NCBI GenBank assembly: GCA_024689365.1
Contig: JAILDQ010000132.1
Coordinates: 1 to 34,280 of the forward strand
Length of the DNA stretch: 34,280 nucleotides
Direction: 5' to 3'
Source of the DNA: Treponema sp.
GTDB taxonomy: Bacteria > Spirochaetota > Spirochaetia > Treponematales > Treponemataceae
The position numbers were made by a program, and so were the translations under genes. The notes beneath the pieces are model-generated. The model had not been told where the DNA came from. It did no database searches and was given only the letters and a program-made list of their open reading frames with translations. Positions 23,855-32,504 of this stretch are shown here, one piece after another. How positions within the stretch are numbered: the stretch's first letter is position 1; each line of letters begins with the position of its first letter.

Positions 23855-24040
23855 CTACCAACTTGACTTTGTTACGCCAGGTAACAAACCTTCACTAGCA
23901 TACTTGCGGAAGCAAAGACGGCACATCTTGAACTTGCGGAGATATCCTCTCGGACGACCGCAAAGCTGACATCTATTGTACTGACGTGTCGAGTACTTAG
24001 GAGCGCGCTTTGCTTTGATAATCATCGATTTTTTAGCCAT
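23855..24040 (-). CDS. rpsZ: 30S ribosomal protein S14, short zinc-binding type
   Basis: 61 residues, the short form with cysteines C24, C27, C40 and C43 (CQLC, CRLC) binding zinc; the longer zinc-free form has about 100 residues. It lies in the 30S head. With L36, L24 and the zinc-ribbon protein it makes four four-ligand zinc-type proteins in one cluster. Confidence 0.98.
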   Translation of the reverse strand: MAKKSMIIKAKRAPKYSTRQYNRCQLCGRPRGYLRKFKMCRLCFRKYASEGLLPGVTKSSW

Positions 24041-24051
24041 GACTTCCTCGT

Positions 24052-24603
24052 TTACTTTCTAAAGGGCATATTGAACTTGTTGAGCAAAGCGCGGGCCTCG
24101 CTGTCAGTTCTTGCGCTTGTTACGATAGTGATATTCATACCCGCAATCTTAGTGATCTTGTCAAAGTCGATTTCGGGGAAAATGATCTGCTCCGTAATTC
24201 CAAGAGAGAAATTTCCGTGGCCGTCAAAACCAGTGGCCTTGATGCCGCGGAAGTCCTTAACGCGCGGAAGGGCAACATTGATCAAGCGGTCCAAAAATTC
24301 ATACATAATTGTTCCGCGCAATGTTACCATAGCGCCGATTTCTGCGCCCTCACGAAGTTTGAAGTTGGCAATCGATTTCTTTGCCTTTGTCTTGACCGCT
24401 TTCTGACCTGTGATTTGTGTCAAGTCAGCAACTGCGGCGTCAAGAAGTTTCTTATTTCCGAGAGCTTCGCCAACGCCCATGCTTACTACGATCTTTTTGA
24501 TCGCAGGAATCTGCATAGGTGATGTATATCCCAACTCTTTGAAGAGTTCGGGAGCGATAGTGTCTTTATAGACTTTCTTAAGCCGGGGTACGTAATTTGC
24601 CAT
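24052..24603 (-). CDS. rplE: 50S ribosomal protein L5 (uL5)
   Basis: 183 residues. [31 protein letters not shown] and the C-terminal [20 protein letters not shown] identify L5, which binds 5S rRNA and contacts P-site tRNA. I set the start at 24603, where ATG overlaps the rplX stop by one base (TAATG); a longer frame to 24621 would overlap rplX. Confidence 0.98.
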   Translation of the reverse strand: MANYVPRLKKVYKDTIAPELFKELGYTSPMQIPAIKKIVVSMGVGEALGNKKLLDAAVADLTQITGQKAVKTKAKKSIANFKLREGAEIGAMVTLRGTIMYEFLDRLINVALPRVKDFRGIKATGFDGHGNFSLGITEQIIFPEIDFDKITKIAGMNITIVTSARTDSEARALLNKFNMPFRK

Positions 24604-24920
24604 TATAGCGCTTCTCCACATTTGCGGCAGACACGAGTTTTCTTGTCTCCGTCGAGCTTATAACCAATTTTTACAGGGCGTTTGCATTTAGGGCAAACGA
24701 TGCCCACGTTTGAAATATGAATCGGCGCCTCAACTTCAGCGATGCCGCCGGCATCCTGTTGGCTGCGTCTTTTCATAGCCTTCTTTACAAAGTTAACGCC
24801 AGATACAATTACTGCATCTTTTTTGGTAAGAACGCTGACAACTTTTCCTTGCTTGCCTTTGTCCTTTCCTGTAAGAACCTGTACTGTATCGTCTTTGCGA
24901 ATCTTGAATTTCTTAACCAT
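24603..24920 (-). CDS. rplX: 50S ribosomal protein L24 (uL24) with C-terminal zinc ribbon
   Basis: 105 residues. The KOW motif is [21 protein letters not shown] (about 10-30), which binds 23S domain I. The C-terminus has CPKC (76-79) and CRKC (98-101), giving a four-cysteine zinc ribbon seen in some bacterial L24 proteins but not in E. coli. Confidence 0.97.
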   Translation of the reverse strand: MVKKFKIRKDDTVQVLTGKDKGKQGKVVSVLTKKDAVIVSGVNFVKKAMKRRSQQDAGGIAEVEAPIHISNVGIVCPKCKRPVKIGYKLDGDKKTRVCRKCGEAL

Positions 24921-24931
24921 ACCTACACTCC

Positions 24932-25300
24932 TTACAGAACTTCCGGAGCCAACGAAATGATCTTCATGTAATCTTTCTCACGAAGTTCGCGGGCTACAGG
25001 TCCAAAAATGCGTTTTCCAACAGGGTTCTTGGAATCGTCTACAATTACGCAGGCGTTGTCGTCAAAACGGATGTATGTTCCGTCCGGGCGGCGGTATTCC
25101 TTGGCTTGGCGGACAATAACCGCCTTCTTAATTGAACCCTTTTTGATTGTTGACGTAGGAATGGCTTCTTTGATTGCCACTACTACGATGTCGCCGATAC
25201 CAGCATAGCGGCGGTGAGTTCCGCCGAGCACCTTGATGCACTGGGCAATCTTGGCGCCGGAGTTGTCGGCTACTGTCATGCATGACTGCATTTGAATCAT
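24932..25300 (-). CDS. rplN: 50S ribosomal protein L14 (uL14)
   Basis: 122 residues. [34 protein letters not shown]-like (here [14 protein letters not shown]) and [20 protein letters not shown] identify L14, a beta-barrel at the subunit interface. First gene of the E. coli spc operon; here it follows rpsQ by 12 bp with no separate promoter seen. Confidence 0.98.
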   Translation of the reverse strand: MIQMQSCMTVADNSGAKIAQCIKVLGGTHRRYAGIGDIVVVAIKEAIPTSTIKKGSIKKAVIVRQAKEYRRPDGTYIRFDDNACVIVDDSKNPVGKRIFGPVARELREKDYMKIISLAPEVL

Positions 25301-25312
25301 AATCTTAACTCC

Positions 25313-25585
25313 TTACTTCGCTCGTTCAACGATTGATTCCAAGCGCCAGCGCTTGTCTTTGCTCAATGGACGGCACTCAACAATCTTTACTGTATCGCCG
25401 ATGTGAGCGTCATTCTTTTCATCGTGCGCCTTGCACTTCTTGCTTCTTGTAACGTATTTCTTGTAAAGAGGATCCATGCGTTTTGTAGTGATTGTAACTA
25501 CGATGGTTTTGTCCATCTTGTCGCTAGTTACGAGTCCTACATAAGAGCGCTTTCCACTTTTTACAGCTTTCTGTTCTTCTGCCAT
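25313..25585 (-). CDS. rpsQ: 30S ribosomal protein S17 (uS17)
   Basis: 90 residues. [20 protein letters not shown] and [20 protein letters not shown] identify S17, an OB-fold protein binding the lower part of 16S rRNA. A short KAVKSGKR extension precedes the core. The ribosome binding site is GGAG, 6 nt before the ATG. Confidence 0.98.
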   Translation of the reverse strand: MAEEQKAVKSGKRSYVGLVTSDKMDKTIVVTITTKRMDPLYKKYVTRSKKCKAHDEKNDAHIGDTVKIVECRPLSKDKRWRLESIVERAK

Positions 25586-25595
25586 GGGTCAACTC

Positions 25596-25829
25596 CTACT
25601 TTTTGCCTTCAGAAGAACCGGCCTTTTGCTCGGCGGCCTTCTGGGTGATGAACGTGTTCAAGCGGGCGATTTCGCGGCGCATGTTGCGTTTTTCCATCGG
25701 ATTGTCTACATGAGAAACAATCATCTTGAATCTCAATTCCATGTACTTCTGCTTAAGCTCGTCGCGGCGCGCAACCAATTCGGCATAAGACAGTTCTTTA
25801 TCGTTGTTCTTTTTCTTTGAATCAGCCAT
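25596..25829 (-). CDS. rpmC: 50S ribosomal protein L29 (uL29)
   Basis: 77 residues. The central two-helix hairpin (ELSYAELVARRDELKQKYME, then NPMEKRNMRREIARLNTFI) is L29, which lies at the tunnel exit near the SRP and trigger-factor docking site. It has charged low-complexity ends (MADSKKKNNDK; QKAGSSEGKK) not present in E. coli. Confidence 0.96.
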   Translation of the reverse strand: MADSKKKNNDKELSYAELVARRDELKQKYMELRFKMIVSHVDNPMEKRNMRREIARLNTFITQKAAEQKAGSSEGKK

Positions 25830-25841
25830 CTTATTCCTCCA

Positions 25842-26261
25842 TTACGCGTGCGTAGGCTTAAAAGCAATCTTTGTCAAAACCGGCAATTTGGCGCTGGCCA
25901 AGCGCAAGGCTTGTTCGGCCAACTTAATGTCAACTCCGCCGATTTCAAACAAAATCATTCCAGGCTTGAGGTTGGCGGCCCAGAATTCAGGGGCGCCCTT
26001 ACCCTTACCCATGCGGACTTCAGCCGGCTTCTTAGAGATCGGCTTGTCCGGGAATACACGAATCCAAATATTTCCTTTGCGGTCAAGTTTGCGGCTAATG
26101 GCAACACGACAGGCTTCGATAACGCGAGCGTTAAGCCATGCGGGTTCCATTGCAACAAGAGCTATATCGCCAAAGTCAATATGATTATCGCGGGTAGCGA
26201 AACCACGCTGCTTTCCGCGCTGCACCTTTCGGTGCATTACTCTTTTTGGTGCGAGAGGCAT
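25842..26261 (-). CDS. rplP: 50S ribosomal protein L16 (uL16)
   Basis: 139 residues. MPLAPKRVMHRKVQRGKQRG, IWIRVFPDKPISKKPAEVRM and GKGAPEFWAANLKPGMILFE identify L16, which helps set up the A-site and the peptidyl transferase centre. Gap of 3 bp to rpsC. Confidence 0.98.
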   Translation of the reverse strand: MPLAPKRVMHRKVQRGKQRGFATRDNHIDFGDIALVAMEPAWLNARVIEACRVAISRKLDRKGNIWIRVFPDKPISKKPAEVRMGKGKGAPEFWAANLKPGMILFEIGGVDIKLAEQALRLASAKLPVLTKIAFKPTHA

Positions 26262-26264
26262 CGT

Positions 26265-27023
26265 TTAACTCCTTGCCTTTGCGACAGTATCTTTTGTCTG
26301 CTTTTCAGACTCAGACTTATCAGAAGAACGCTGAGGACGGTCGCGTCTTGGCTTTCTTACCATCTGACCTGCGTCTTCGTTCTGCTCGTGACCATAGTTC
26401 ATTCCGTTATAAACCCAAACCTTGATGCCGATTTTTCCGTAAGTTGTAAGGGCTTCAAACGTGCCATAGTCGATGTCAGCGCGAAGAGTGTGAAGAGGAA
26501 CGCGTCCTTCCTTGTGTTCCTCTGTCCTTTTCATTTCAGCTCCGCCGAGACGGCCAGCCAAGCGAATCTTAATTCCCTGGGCTCCGGCGCGCATCGCGTT
26601 GGAAGCTGACTGCTTAAGAGCCTTGCGGAATGAACCGCGACCCATAAGCTGGCGGCCGATATTCTGGGCAATCAAAGAAGCGTTCAAATCACCGCGTTTG
26701 ATTTCTTTAATCTTAATTTGAACTTTCTTTGTAAGCTGCTTTTGAATGTCAGCGCTGATTTTTTCAATTGTCGCGCCCTTAAGTCCGATGATAACACCGG
26801 GATGCGCAGTGTGAATTACAATAGTAACACGCTGCGGGTGGCGAACAATCTCTATTTCGGCAATATCCGCGCCCTTGCATTCAGGAAGGCTTGAAACCAA
26901 CTTTCTGATTTTGAAGTCTTCCAAAACCAAGTCTGCGTATTCGCGAGGATCCGCATACCAGCGGGATTGCCATGTTTTGTTTACGCCCAAGCGCAAACCA
27001 ATCGGATTAACTTTCTGACCCAC
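26265..27023 (-). CDS. rpsC: 30S ribosomal protein S3 (uS3), GTG start
   Basis: 252 residues. [20 protein letters not shown] at the start, a KH domain with GVIIGLKGA (76-84), and the C-terminal fold with [21 protein letters not shown]3 lines the mRNA entry channel. The start codon is GTG (27021-27023) with GGGGGA upstream; it follows rplV by 3 bp. The last 40 residues are a charged tail ([20 protein letters not shown]). Confidence 0.98.
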   Translation of the reverse strand: MGQKVNPIGLRLGVNKTWQSRWYADPREYADLVLEDFKIRKLVSSLPECKGADIAEIEIVRHPQRVTIVIHTAHPGVIIGLKGATIEKISADIQKQLTKKVQIKIKEIKRGDLNASLIAQNIGRQLMGRGSFRKALKQSASNAMRAGAQGIKIRLAGRLGGAEMKRTEEHKEGRVPLHTLRADIDYGTFEALTTYGKIGIKVWVYNGMNYGHEQNEDAGQMVRKPRRDRPQRSSDKSESEKQTKDTVAKARS

Positions 27024-27026
27024 TTT

Positions 27027-27383
27027 TTATTCCCCCGCCTTTTCAGCAACAGTGACGGTAATATGACACATGCGTTTGAGCAACTGATCGGCTCTTCCGC
27101 GAGCTCGGCACCAAATTCTCTTAAGTCTTGGACCTTCGTCTACGCGAATCTCTTTTACATAGAGCATATCTTCATCCAACTTGTCGTTAGCGACAAGGGC
27201 GTTCGCCATGGCTGACTTCAAAGTCTTGCCGATGAGCTTTGCGCCTTTCTGAGGCATGTTCTCAAGAACAGCCACCGCTTTTGAACAAGGCATTCTGGAA
27301 ATTGCGTGAGCTACAGGGCGAACCTTTGTAGGAGACGCAATAAGGAATTTTGTAGTGGCTACATAGCCTTTTGTTTCTGCCAT
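27027..27383 (-). CDS. rplV: 50S ribosomal protein L22 (uL22)
   Basis: 118 residues from the ATG at 27383 (MAETKGYVATTKFLIASPTK). L22 lines the exit tunnel; its beta-hairpin is in VKEIRVDEGPRLKRIWCRAR and RADQLLKRMCHITVTVAEK. A GTG 9 nt upstream would add three residues, but it sits inside the ribosome binding site AAGGTGG, so ATG is preferred. Confidence 0.97.
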   Translation of the reverse strand: MAETKGYVATTKFLIASPTKVRPVAHAISRMPCSKAVAVLENMPQKGAKLIGKTLKSAMANALVANDKLDEDMLYVKEIRVDEGPRLKRIWCRARGRADQLLKRMCHITVTVAEKAGE

Positions 27384-27394
27384 AATATCCACCT

Positions 27395-27688
27395 TTATTT
27401 GTCAGCCTTATCGGCTGTCTTGTCGGTTCCGCCATGTCCGCGGAATACACGTGTAGGAGCAAACTCGCCGAGCTTGTGGCCAACGAGGTTTTCCGTAATG
27501 TAAACCGGAATCCATGACTTTCCGTTGTGAACAGAAATAGTGTTTCCAACCATTTCAGGAATAATTGTGGAACAACGAGAATATGTTTTTACCATCTTCT
27601 TTTCGCTGGCTCCAGACTTATTCATTTCAACAATCTTCTTGTAGAGCGACTTTTCAACAAAAGGCCCTTTTTTAACAGATCTTGACAC
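27395..27688 (-). CDS. rpsS: 30S ribosomal protein S19 (uS19), GTG start
   Basis: 97 residues. [40 protein letters not shown] and [15 protein letters not shown] identify S19 of the 30S head. The start codon is GTG (27686-27688) with AGGAG 6 nt upstream. Confidence 0.98.
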   Translation of the reverse strand: MSRSVKKGPFVEKSLYKKIVEMNKSGASEKKMVKTYSRCSTIIPEMVGNTISVHNGKSWIPVYITENLVGHKLGEFAPTRVFRGHGGTDKTADKADK

Positions 27689-27702
27689 AGTTAACTCCTA
27701 GC

Positions 27703-28527
27703 CTATTTCTTGCGACGTGAAATAATAAATTTGCTCGACGGCTTGCGCTTGTTGCGAGTTTTGTAACCCTTGCAAGGCTGGCCCCACGGAGTAACCGGAT
27801 TGCGTCCCTTACCGGCGCCTTCACCACCACCAAGCGGGTGGTCAACCGGGTTCATCGCCATACCGCGAACAGTAGGACGAACTCCCATCCAACGACGGTG
27901 TCCGGCTTTTCCAAGCTGAACGTTCATATGATCTTCATTGCCTACAACGCCAATGGTCGCATAGCATTTGGCGTGAACGCGGCGCAATTCGCTTGATGGA
28001 AGGCGGATGATTACATAATCGCCTTCTTTGGCTGCGATTTGTGCGCTGGCTCCGGCTGAGCGGGCAAGCTGTCCGCCGCGGCCAAGGTTCAACTCAATGT
28101 TGTGAACCGTGAAACCAACCGGGATTGCCGCGAGAGGCAAAGCGTTTCCAACTGTCGGCGCGACGTTTTCGCCGGCCATAACTTTCATTCCAACTTTGAG
28201 ATCTTTCGGCGCGATGATATAGCGCTTGTCTCCGTCGGCGTAATAAATCAAAGCGATGTTTGCGCTGCGGTTGGGATCGTATTCAATTGAATGAACAGTT
28301 CCCGGAATTCCGTGCTTGTTTCGCTTGAAATCAATTATACGGTACTTCTGTTTGTGACCGCCGCCCTGATGGCGCACTGAAATGCGTCCGCCAGCGCCGC
28401 GTCCACCGCGGGATGATTTGCCTGAAGTCAATTTCTTTTCGGGTTTGTCGGCTGTCAGGTCGTCCCTGCGGAGGTCAACACGTCCGCGAGTACCAGGTGT
28501 AATTGGCTTAAATACTTTAAGAGCCAT
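27703..28527 (-). CDS. rplB: 50S ribosomal protein L2 (uL2)
   Basis: 274 residues. [20 protein letters not shown], the [20 protein letters not shown] region and the near-invariant [20 protein letters not shown], with the histidine near the peptidyl transferase centre, identify L2. It is needed for subunit joining and tRNA binding. Confidence 0.99.
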   Translation of the reverse strand: MALKVFKPITPGTRGRVDLRRDDLTADKPEKKLTSGKSSRGGRGAGGRISVRHQGGGHKQKYRIIDFKRNKHGIPGTVHSIEYDPNRSANIALIYYADGDKRYIIAPKDLKVGMKVMAGENVAPTVGNALPLAAIPVGFTVHNIELNLGRGGQLARSAGASAQIAAKEGDYVIIRLPSSELRRVHAKCYATIGVVGNEDHMNVQLGKAGHRRWMGVRPTVRGMAMNPVDHPLGGGEGAGKGRNPVTPWGQPCKGYKTRNKRKPSSKFIISRRKK

Positions 28528-28555
28528 CTGATTCCCCTTAGTTATCTATATTGCT

Positions 28556-28834
28556 CTATTCGAACAACTTAATTGTTTCGCCATCCGCTACGCGAACGAT
28601 GGCCTTCTTGTAAGCGGCTGTCTTGCCCTTGCTTCCGCGAAGGCGCTTGACTTTTCCGTCTACGTTGATAGTCGTGCAAGAAATTACTTTTACATTGAAA
28701 AGCTTTCTAACGGCTTCCTTAATCTGAATCTTGCTTGCGTCCGGGCGAACAACGAAAACATACTTGTTCTCTTCGCGAAGGGCGTTTGCCTTTTCAGTTA
28801 CAACTGGCTCAATAAGAATGTCTGTGAATTCCAT
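28556..28834 (-). CDS. rplW: 50S ribosomal protein L23 (uL23)
   Basis: 92 residues. DILIEPVVTEKANALREENK, VFVVRPDASKIQIKEAVRKL and FNVKVISCTTINVDGKVKRL identify L23, the docking site for trigger factor and SRP at the tunnel exit. The ATG follows the rplD stop after 2 bp, with its ribosome binding site GGAGG inside rplD. Confidence 0.98.
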   Translation of the reverse strand: MEFTDILIEPVVTEKANALREENKYVFVVRPDASKIQIKEAVRKLFNVKVISCTTINVDGKVKRLRGSKGKTAAYKKAIVRVADGETIKLFE

Positions 28835-28836
28835 AA

Positions 28837-29475
28837 TTATTCAGCCTCCTTTTTATCCGCATAGAAGTCGCTGAGATTCTTAGCGGCGCTTTCAAGCAAG
28901 ATTACCTTGCGGCCGTAATACAAATCATGCGCTCTGAGGCGGTTGTATGAAAGGAAATGCACATTGTAAAGGTTGCGTCCAGCCTGCTTGATTTTGGCGT
29001 CGTCGTCCTTAAGAATGATGACTGTGCGCTCGTCCTTGGCGAAGTTGTCAAGGATTTTAACCAAGTCTTTTGTCTTTCCGCTTTCTACAGTGAAATCTTC
29101 TACAACAGTAAGTCTGTCGCTCTGAGCCTGCATGCTCAAGATAGACTTCATTGCAAGGCGCTTTTCCTTTTTGGGAAGAGAGTAGCTAAAGTCTCTGGGC
29201 TTAGGTCCAAAGATAGTTCCTCCGCCAACCGTAATCGGAGACTTCTTGTCACCGCGGCGGGCGTTTCCTGTTCCCTTCTGCTTATACGGCTTCTTGTTAG
29301 ATCCGTGCACTTCGGCGCGAGTCTTTGTGCAAGCCGTTCCAACACGCTTGTTTGCTAATTCGTTAGTGATGGCGTAGTAAATAACATCTTCATTTACCGG
29401 CTGGCCGAATACGTTATCGTCGAGTGAAATTGTACGCAGCTCTTTTCCATCGGTTGAATAGACTTTCTTTTCCAT
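28837..29475 (-). CDS. rplD: 50S ribosomal protein L4 (uL4)
   Basis: 212 residues. The loop that lines the exit tunnel (RAEVHGSNKKPYKQKGTGNA, then RRGDKKSPITVGGGTIFGPK) and DYYGRKVIL-like C-terminal region (HDLYYGRKVILLESA) identify L4. In E. coli L4 represses the S10 operon through its leader; a similar control here is not shown. Confidence 0.98.
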   Translation of the reverse strand: MEKKVYSTDGKELRTISLDDNVFGQPVNEDVIYYAITNELANKRVGTACTKTRAEVHGSNKKPYKQKGTGNARRGDKKSPITVGGGTIFGPKPRDFSYSLPKKEKRLAMKSILSMQAQSDRLTVVEDFTVESGKTKDLVKILDNFAKDERTVIILKDDDAKIKQAGRNLYNVHFLSYNRLRAHDLYYGRKVILLESAAKNLSDFYADKKEAE

Positions 29476-29492
29476 AAATCTTTTCCTCCGCC

Positions 29493-30113
29493 TTATTTCT
29501 TAACCGCGGACTTGACGATCAGCGTGCAGTTCTTATTCCCGGGGACGGCCCCGCGAACCATGATAACCTTCAATTCCGGATCGATTTTAACGATGCGAAG
29601 GTTCTGTACCGTAACGCGTTCTGTACCCATGCGTCCAGGCAACTTGATGTTCTTGAAGCTGTGGCCCGGAGTTGTACACTCGCCTGTTCCACCTGGCTCA
29701 CGATGAAATTTAGAACCGTGAGTGGCTCGGCCTCCGTGGAAGCCCCATCTCTTCATTACGCCCTGAAAGCCCTTTCCTTTAGAAGTGGCTGTTACATCAA
29801 GAAAGCGAGTCTGTTCAAAAAGCTCAACGCCAATCTGGTCGCCGATCTTAACTTCGCCTTCAAAATCGCGGAACTCTTTCAATGTTCTTTTGGGAGTAAC
29901 ATTTTCTGTAAACTGTCCGGCGTAAGCCTTGTTCACCTTTGACGGCTTCAAATCGTCAAGGCCAAGAACAACGGCGTCATATCCGCAGTTTTCCTTTTTC
30001 TTTGTGGCAACGACAGTGTTAGGCTCAACGCGGATCACGGTCACTGGTGTCAGATTTCCGCTTTCGTCGAATACCTGGGTCATGCCCACTTTTTTTGCTA
30101 TCAGACCTTTCAT
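29493..30113 (-). CDS. rplC: 50S ribosomal protein L3 (uL3)
   Basis: 206 residues starting [20 protein letters not shown] at 30113, with GGAGA upstream; a longer frame to 30137 has no family match. [20 protein letters not shown] and [20 protein letters not shown] identify L3, whose loop reaches the peptidyl transferase centre. A 77-bp gap with a small TCCCG/CGGGA hairpin (30137-30152) separates it from rpsJ. Confidence 0.98.
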   Translation of the reverse strand: MKGLIAKKVGMTQVFDESGNLTPVTVIRVEPNTVVATKKKENCGYDAVVLGLDDLKPSKVNKAYAGQFTENVTPKRTLKEFRDFEGEVKIGDQIGVELFEQTRFLDVTATSKGKGFQGVMKRWGFHGGRATHGSKFHREPGGTGECTTPGHSFKNIKLPGRMGTERVTVQNLRIVKIDPELKVIMVRGAVPGNKNCTLIVKSAVKK

Positions 30114-30190
30114 CTGAAATCTCCTATAGGTCGCCATCCCGGATCCACGGGACCGTGCCTTTTAATTGCAGCGAGCGTTGTTGCCAACGC

Positions 30191-30502
30191 TTACTGTTTA
30201 ATTTCTACATCTACACCGGCTGGCAGTTCAAGTTTCATCAAAGAATCCATAACGTCTGAAGATGGATTCAAAATGTCAATAAGGCGTTTGTGCGTGCGCA
30301 TTTCAAACTGCTCGCGTGACTTCTTGTTTACGTGAGGTGAACGAAGCACGGTAAACTTATTGATTCTTGTTGGAAGCGGAACCGGTCCTGCAACCTTGGC
30401 GCCCGCCTTCTGAACTGTTTGCACGATGGCTTTAGCGCTCTGATCGATCAACTCAACATCGAATGCTCTGAGTCTGACACGAATTTTGCCATTAGCAGCC
30501 AT
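30191..30502 (-). CDS. rpsJ: 30S ribosomal protein S10 (uS10)
   Basis: 103 residues from the ATG at 30502 ([20 protein letters not shown]), with GGAGG 4-5 nt upstream. [40 protein letters not shown] and the end [15 protein letters not shown] identify S10, which is also the NusE antitermination factor. It is the first gene of the S10 cluster. The frame could extend to 30544 but not with a family match. Confidence 0.98.
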   Translation of the reverse strand: MAANGKIRVRLRAFDVELIDQSAKAIVQTVQKAGAKVAGPVPLPTRINKFTVLRSPHVNKKSREQFEMRTHKRLIDILNPSSDVMDSLMKLELPAGVDVEIKQ

Positions 30503-30572
30503 GATTCCTCCAAAAATATACAACTGGCCAAGGCACGCTCGCAAGGAGCTTTAAAGCCTTGACTCAGTCGTT

Positions 30573-30604
30573 TTGCGGGCTTGCGAAACAACGCAAACCC
30601 GCAA
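30573..30604 (-). promoter_or_regulatory. Hairpin between tuf and rpsJ without a U-tract
   Basis: TTGCGGG (30573-30579) pairs with CCCGCAA (30598-30604), with inner stem TTGCG/CGCAA (30581-30585 with 30592-30596). It lies just after the tuf stop. No run of T follows on the minus strand, so it may be an mRNA stabiliser, processing site or weak attenuator rather than a full terminator. A perfect 10-bp palindrome GCTTTAAAGC (30548-30557) is next to it. Confidence 0.5.
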
Positions 30605-30610
30605 TCTCAA

Positions 30611-31795
30611 CTATTCAATGATCTTTGTAACCTGACCAGAGGCGATTGTGCGTCCGCCTTCGCGAATAGCGAGCTTGAGACCTTCGTCCATGGCGATCGG
30701 GTGAATCAATTCACCTGTGATCTTTGTGTTGTCGCCCGGGTTAACCATTTCAGTGCCGGCTCCCAACTCTACAGTTCCAGTGATGTCCGTTGTGCGGAAG
30801 TAGAACTGAGGGCGGTATCCAGAGAAGAACGGCTTTGCGCGTCCGCCTTCTTCGGCTGTCAAAACGTAAATCTGAGCTTCGAACTTTGTGTGCGGGTGGA
30901 TTGAACCCGGCTTTGCAAGTACCTGACCGCGAACAACGTCTTTCTTTTCAACGCCGCGGAGAAGGATACCAACGTTGTCACCCGGAATACCCTGGTCCAA
31001 AGTCTTCTGGAACATTTCGATGCCAGTAACTGTAGAGGCCTGTGTCGGGCGGATACCAACCAATTCTACGGGGTCGTTCATGTTAACGATTCCGCGCTCT
31101 ACACGACCAGTAACTACTGTACCGCGTCCAGAGATTGTGAAGATGTCTTCGATCGGCATCAAGAACGGCTTGGCTTCGTCGCGAACTGGATCATCGAACC
31201 ATGTGTCCATGGCTGTGAGCAATTCTTCGATGCACTTTGTGTTTTCAGCGTTTTCAGACTCGTTCAAAGCCTTGAAAGCTGATCCAGTGATGATCGGTGT
31301 GTCTCCAGAGAAGCCGTACTTCTCGAGAGTTTCCTGAACGTCAGCAACGCAGAGCTCGAGCATGTCGGGGTCAGCGATGTCGGCCTTGTTCAAGAATACG
31401 ATGATCTTCGGAACGCCTACCTGGCGAGCGAGCAAAAGGTGCTCTTTTGTCTGAGGCATAACGCCGTCTGTACCGGCTACTACGAGGATAGCTCCATCCA
31501 TCTGAGCGGCGCCAGTAATCATGTTCTTGATGTAGTCGGCGTGGCCCGGGCAGTCAATGTGAGCGTAGTGGCGCTTGTCTGACTGATACTCAAGGTGGCG
31601 GGTATTGATTGTAATACCGCGCTCTTTCTCTTCCGGAGCGTTGTCGATTTCATCATACTTGAGAGCGTGGTCACCGTACTTTTTCGCGCAGTACATTGTG
31701 ATTGCCGCTGACAATGTAGTCTTACCATGGTCTACGTGACCAATAGTACCAACGTTCATGTGAGGTTTGGTTCTTTCGAACTTCTCCTTTGCCAT
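30611..31795 (-). CDS. tuf: Elongation factor Tu
   Basis: 394 residues starting [23 protein letters not shown]-binding motifs: GHVDHGKT (19-26), [12 protein letters not shown] and SAFKAL. The switch I region [20 protein letters not shown] is normal, and domain II/III motifs ([17 protein letters not shown]) are present. EF-Tu delivers aminoacyl-tRNA to the ribosome. The start at 31795 has AAGGAG 7 nt upstream. A long 5' region without a gene precedes it. The gene is followed by rpsJ, and no fusA lies between rpsG and tuf. Confidence 0.99.
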   Translation of the reverse strand: MAKEKFERTKPHMNVGTIGHVDHGKTTLSAAITMYCAKKYGDHALKYDEIDNAPEEKERGITINTRHLEYQSDKRHYAHIDCPGHADYIKNMITGAAQMDGAILVVAGTDGVMPQTKEHLLLARQVGVPKIIVFLNKADIADPDMLELCVADVQETLEKYGFSGDTPIITGSAFKALNESENAENTKCIEELLTAMDTWFDDPVRDEAKPFLMPIEDIFTISGRGTVVTGRVERGIVNMNDPVELVGIRPTQASTVTGIEMFQKTLDQGIPGDNVGILLRGVEKKDVVRGQVLAKPGSIHPHTKFEAQIYVLTAEEGGRAKPFFSGYRPQFYFRTTDITGTVELGAGTEMVNPGDNTKITGELIHPIAMDEGLKLAIREGGRTIASGQVTKIIE

Positions 31796-32235
31796 GTTTT
31801 TCTCCTTGCCGGCAACCTGTTTGCCGACACTTAAAAAATATTTTATGTGCTGCGCTTTAAACCAGAACCCTCGCCCTTTCGAAGAAAGAACTTGGATTCG
31901 CATACACATCTTTTTTATGCGACTGTTTGATGAACGTTAATGACGGTAAAAGAATAATTTTCTAACATAACGCTCCATAATTTCGGAACATTTATGGCCG
32001 ACACCACCTGTTCATTGTCAAACGCCGCTTGACAACCGGTTTGGCGCTCTGAGCCGCGGGGCGCTCTTCTGAAAGAAAAGCCGCCGCAGAAATCCCCGTA
32101 TGGAAGTTCTATTGCCTTGTTGACAACAAGGCATTCCACCCAAGAACCGCGAAACCTGAAAGTTGCAAGCAACTGACTTTACGGTTCCGCCGGAATTGTA
32201 AATTCCGCCTGACTCTCAAAGAACCAAAGATAGGT
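31796..32235 (-). promoter_or_regulatory. Long structured 5' leader of tuf (about 440 nt), no gene found
   Basis: No plausible ORF, tRNA or known RNA is recognised in this stretch. Hairpins present: GGAATT/AATTCC near 32190-32205; GAACCG/CGGTTC enclosing GTTGC/GCAAC (about 32145-32187); TGCCTTGTT/AACAAGGCA (32113-32121 with 32125-32133, loop of 3); TTGTCAA/TTGACAA (32015-32021 with 32029-32035); and CGGCAA/TTGCCG (31810-31815 with 31821-31826), which ends 2-3 nt before the tuf ribosome binding site (31802-31807). The extent assumes the promoter at 32242-32270 is correct. Confidence 0.5.
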
Positions 32236-32241
32236 TTTAGA

Positions 32242-32270
32242 AATATATAGAATTTGTCAAAAAAGGTCAA
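32242..32270 (-). promoter_or_regulatory. Promoter of tuf
   Basis: Minus strand -35 TTGACC (32265-32270), a 17-nt spacer and -10 TATATT (32242-32247). The region just upstream is A/T-rich and could act as an UP element. The predicted start near 32235 lies about 440 nt before the tuf ATG. Confidence 0.6.
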
Positions 32271-32281
32271 TAGCAATAAAG

Positions 32282-32458
32282 GAATTTTTAGAAAAAAACT
32301 TCCCCCAAAAAAAGCGGGTCCCAGCGACGAGAAAAAGGGGACGGAGCCTACCGTCATTCGCTTGCGTCTTTACGCCTTTGGCAAAGCCGCTTCGCTGACG
32401 GGTCCTTCCACCCCTTTTCCTCTGCGTCCCGCTTTTTTTCGGTTTTTCCTAAAAATTC
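32282..32458. repeat. 177-bp imperfect palindrome between rpsG terminator and tuf promoter
   Basis: Paired blocks, outside in: GAATTTTTAG (32282-32291) with 32449-32458; AAAAA with 32443-32447; AAAAAAAGCGGG (32307-32318) with 32428-32439; AAAAGGGG (32333-32340) with 32411-32418; GGA with TCC; CCGTCA (32351-32356) with TGACGG (32396-32401). Internal loops separate the blocks. The whole region can fold into one long hairpin on either strand. No ORF is seen. Confidence 0.85.
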
Positions 32459-32468
32459 GTCGGGGGAT

Positions 32469-32493
32469 AAAAAAACCGCCCTCGGAAGGGCGG
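32469..32493 (-). terminator. Intrinsic terminator of the rpoC-rpsL-rpsG transcript
   Basis: CCGCCCT (32476-32482) pairs with AGGGCGG (32487-32493) around a 4-nt loop, with seven T on the minus strand (32469-32475). It lies 12 bp downstream of the rpsG stop. Confidence 0.93.
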
Positions 32494-32504
32494 CTTTAGG
32501 AAAA

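Noticed and set aside
25848-26609. 253-residue plus-strand frame opposite rplP and rpsC
   Set aside because: Shadow of two certain ribosomal genes.
30515-30544. TTGCGA-18-TATATT as a promoter for rpsJ
   Set aside because: The predicted start would fall inside the rpsJ ribosome binding site, whose good GGAGG argues for a longer leader or read-through from tuf.
31915-32172. 85-residue minus-strand frame in the tuf leader, considered as a leader peptide
   Set aside because: TTG start, no ribosome binding site, no family pattern, and it crosses several hairpins.
31796-32280. tRNA genes before tuf, as in the E. coli tufB operon
   Set aside because: I searched by eye for a TTCRANY T-loop with matching acceptor stems and CCA ends and found none.
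32282-32458. CRISPR array or insertion-sequence ends
   Set aside because: Only one palindrome is present, with no repeated unit-spacer pattern, no transposase and no visible target-site duplication.
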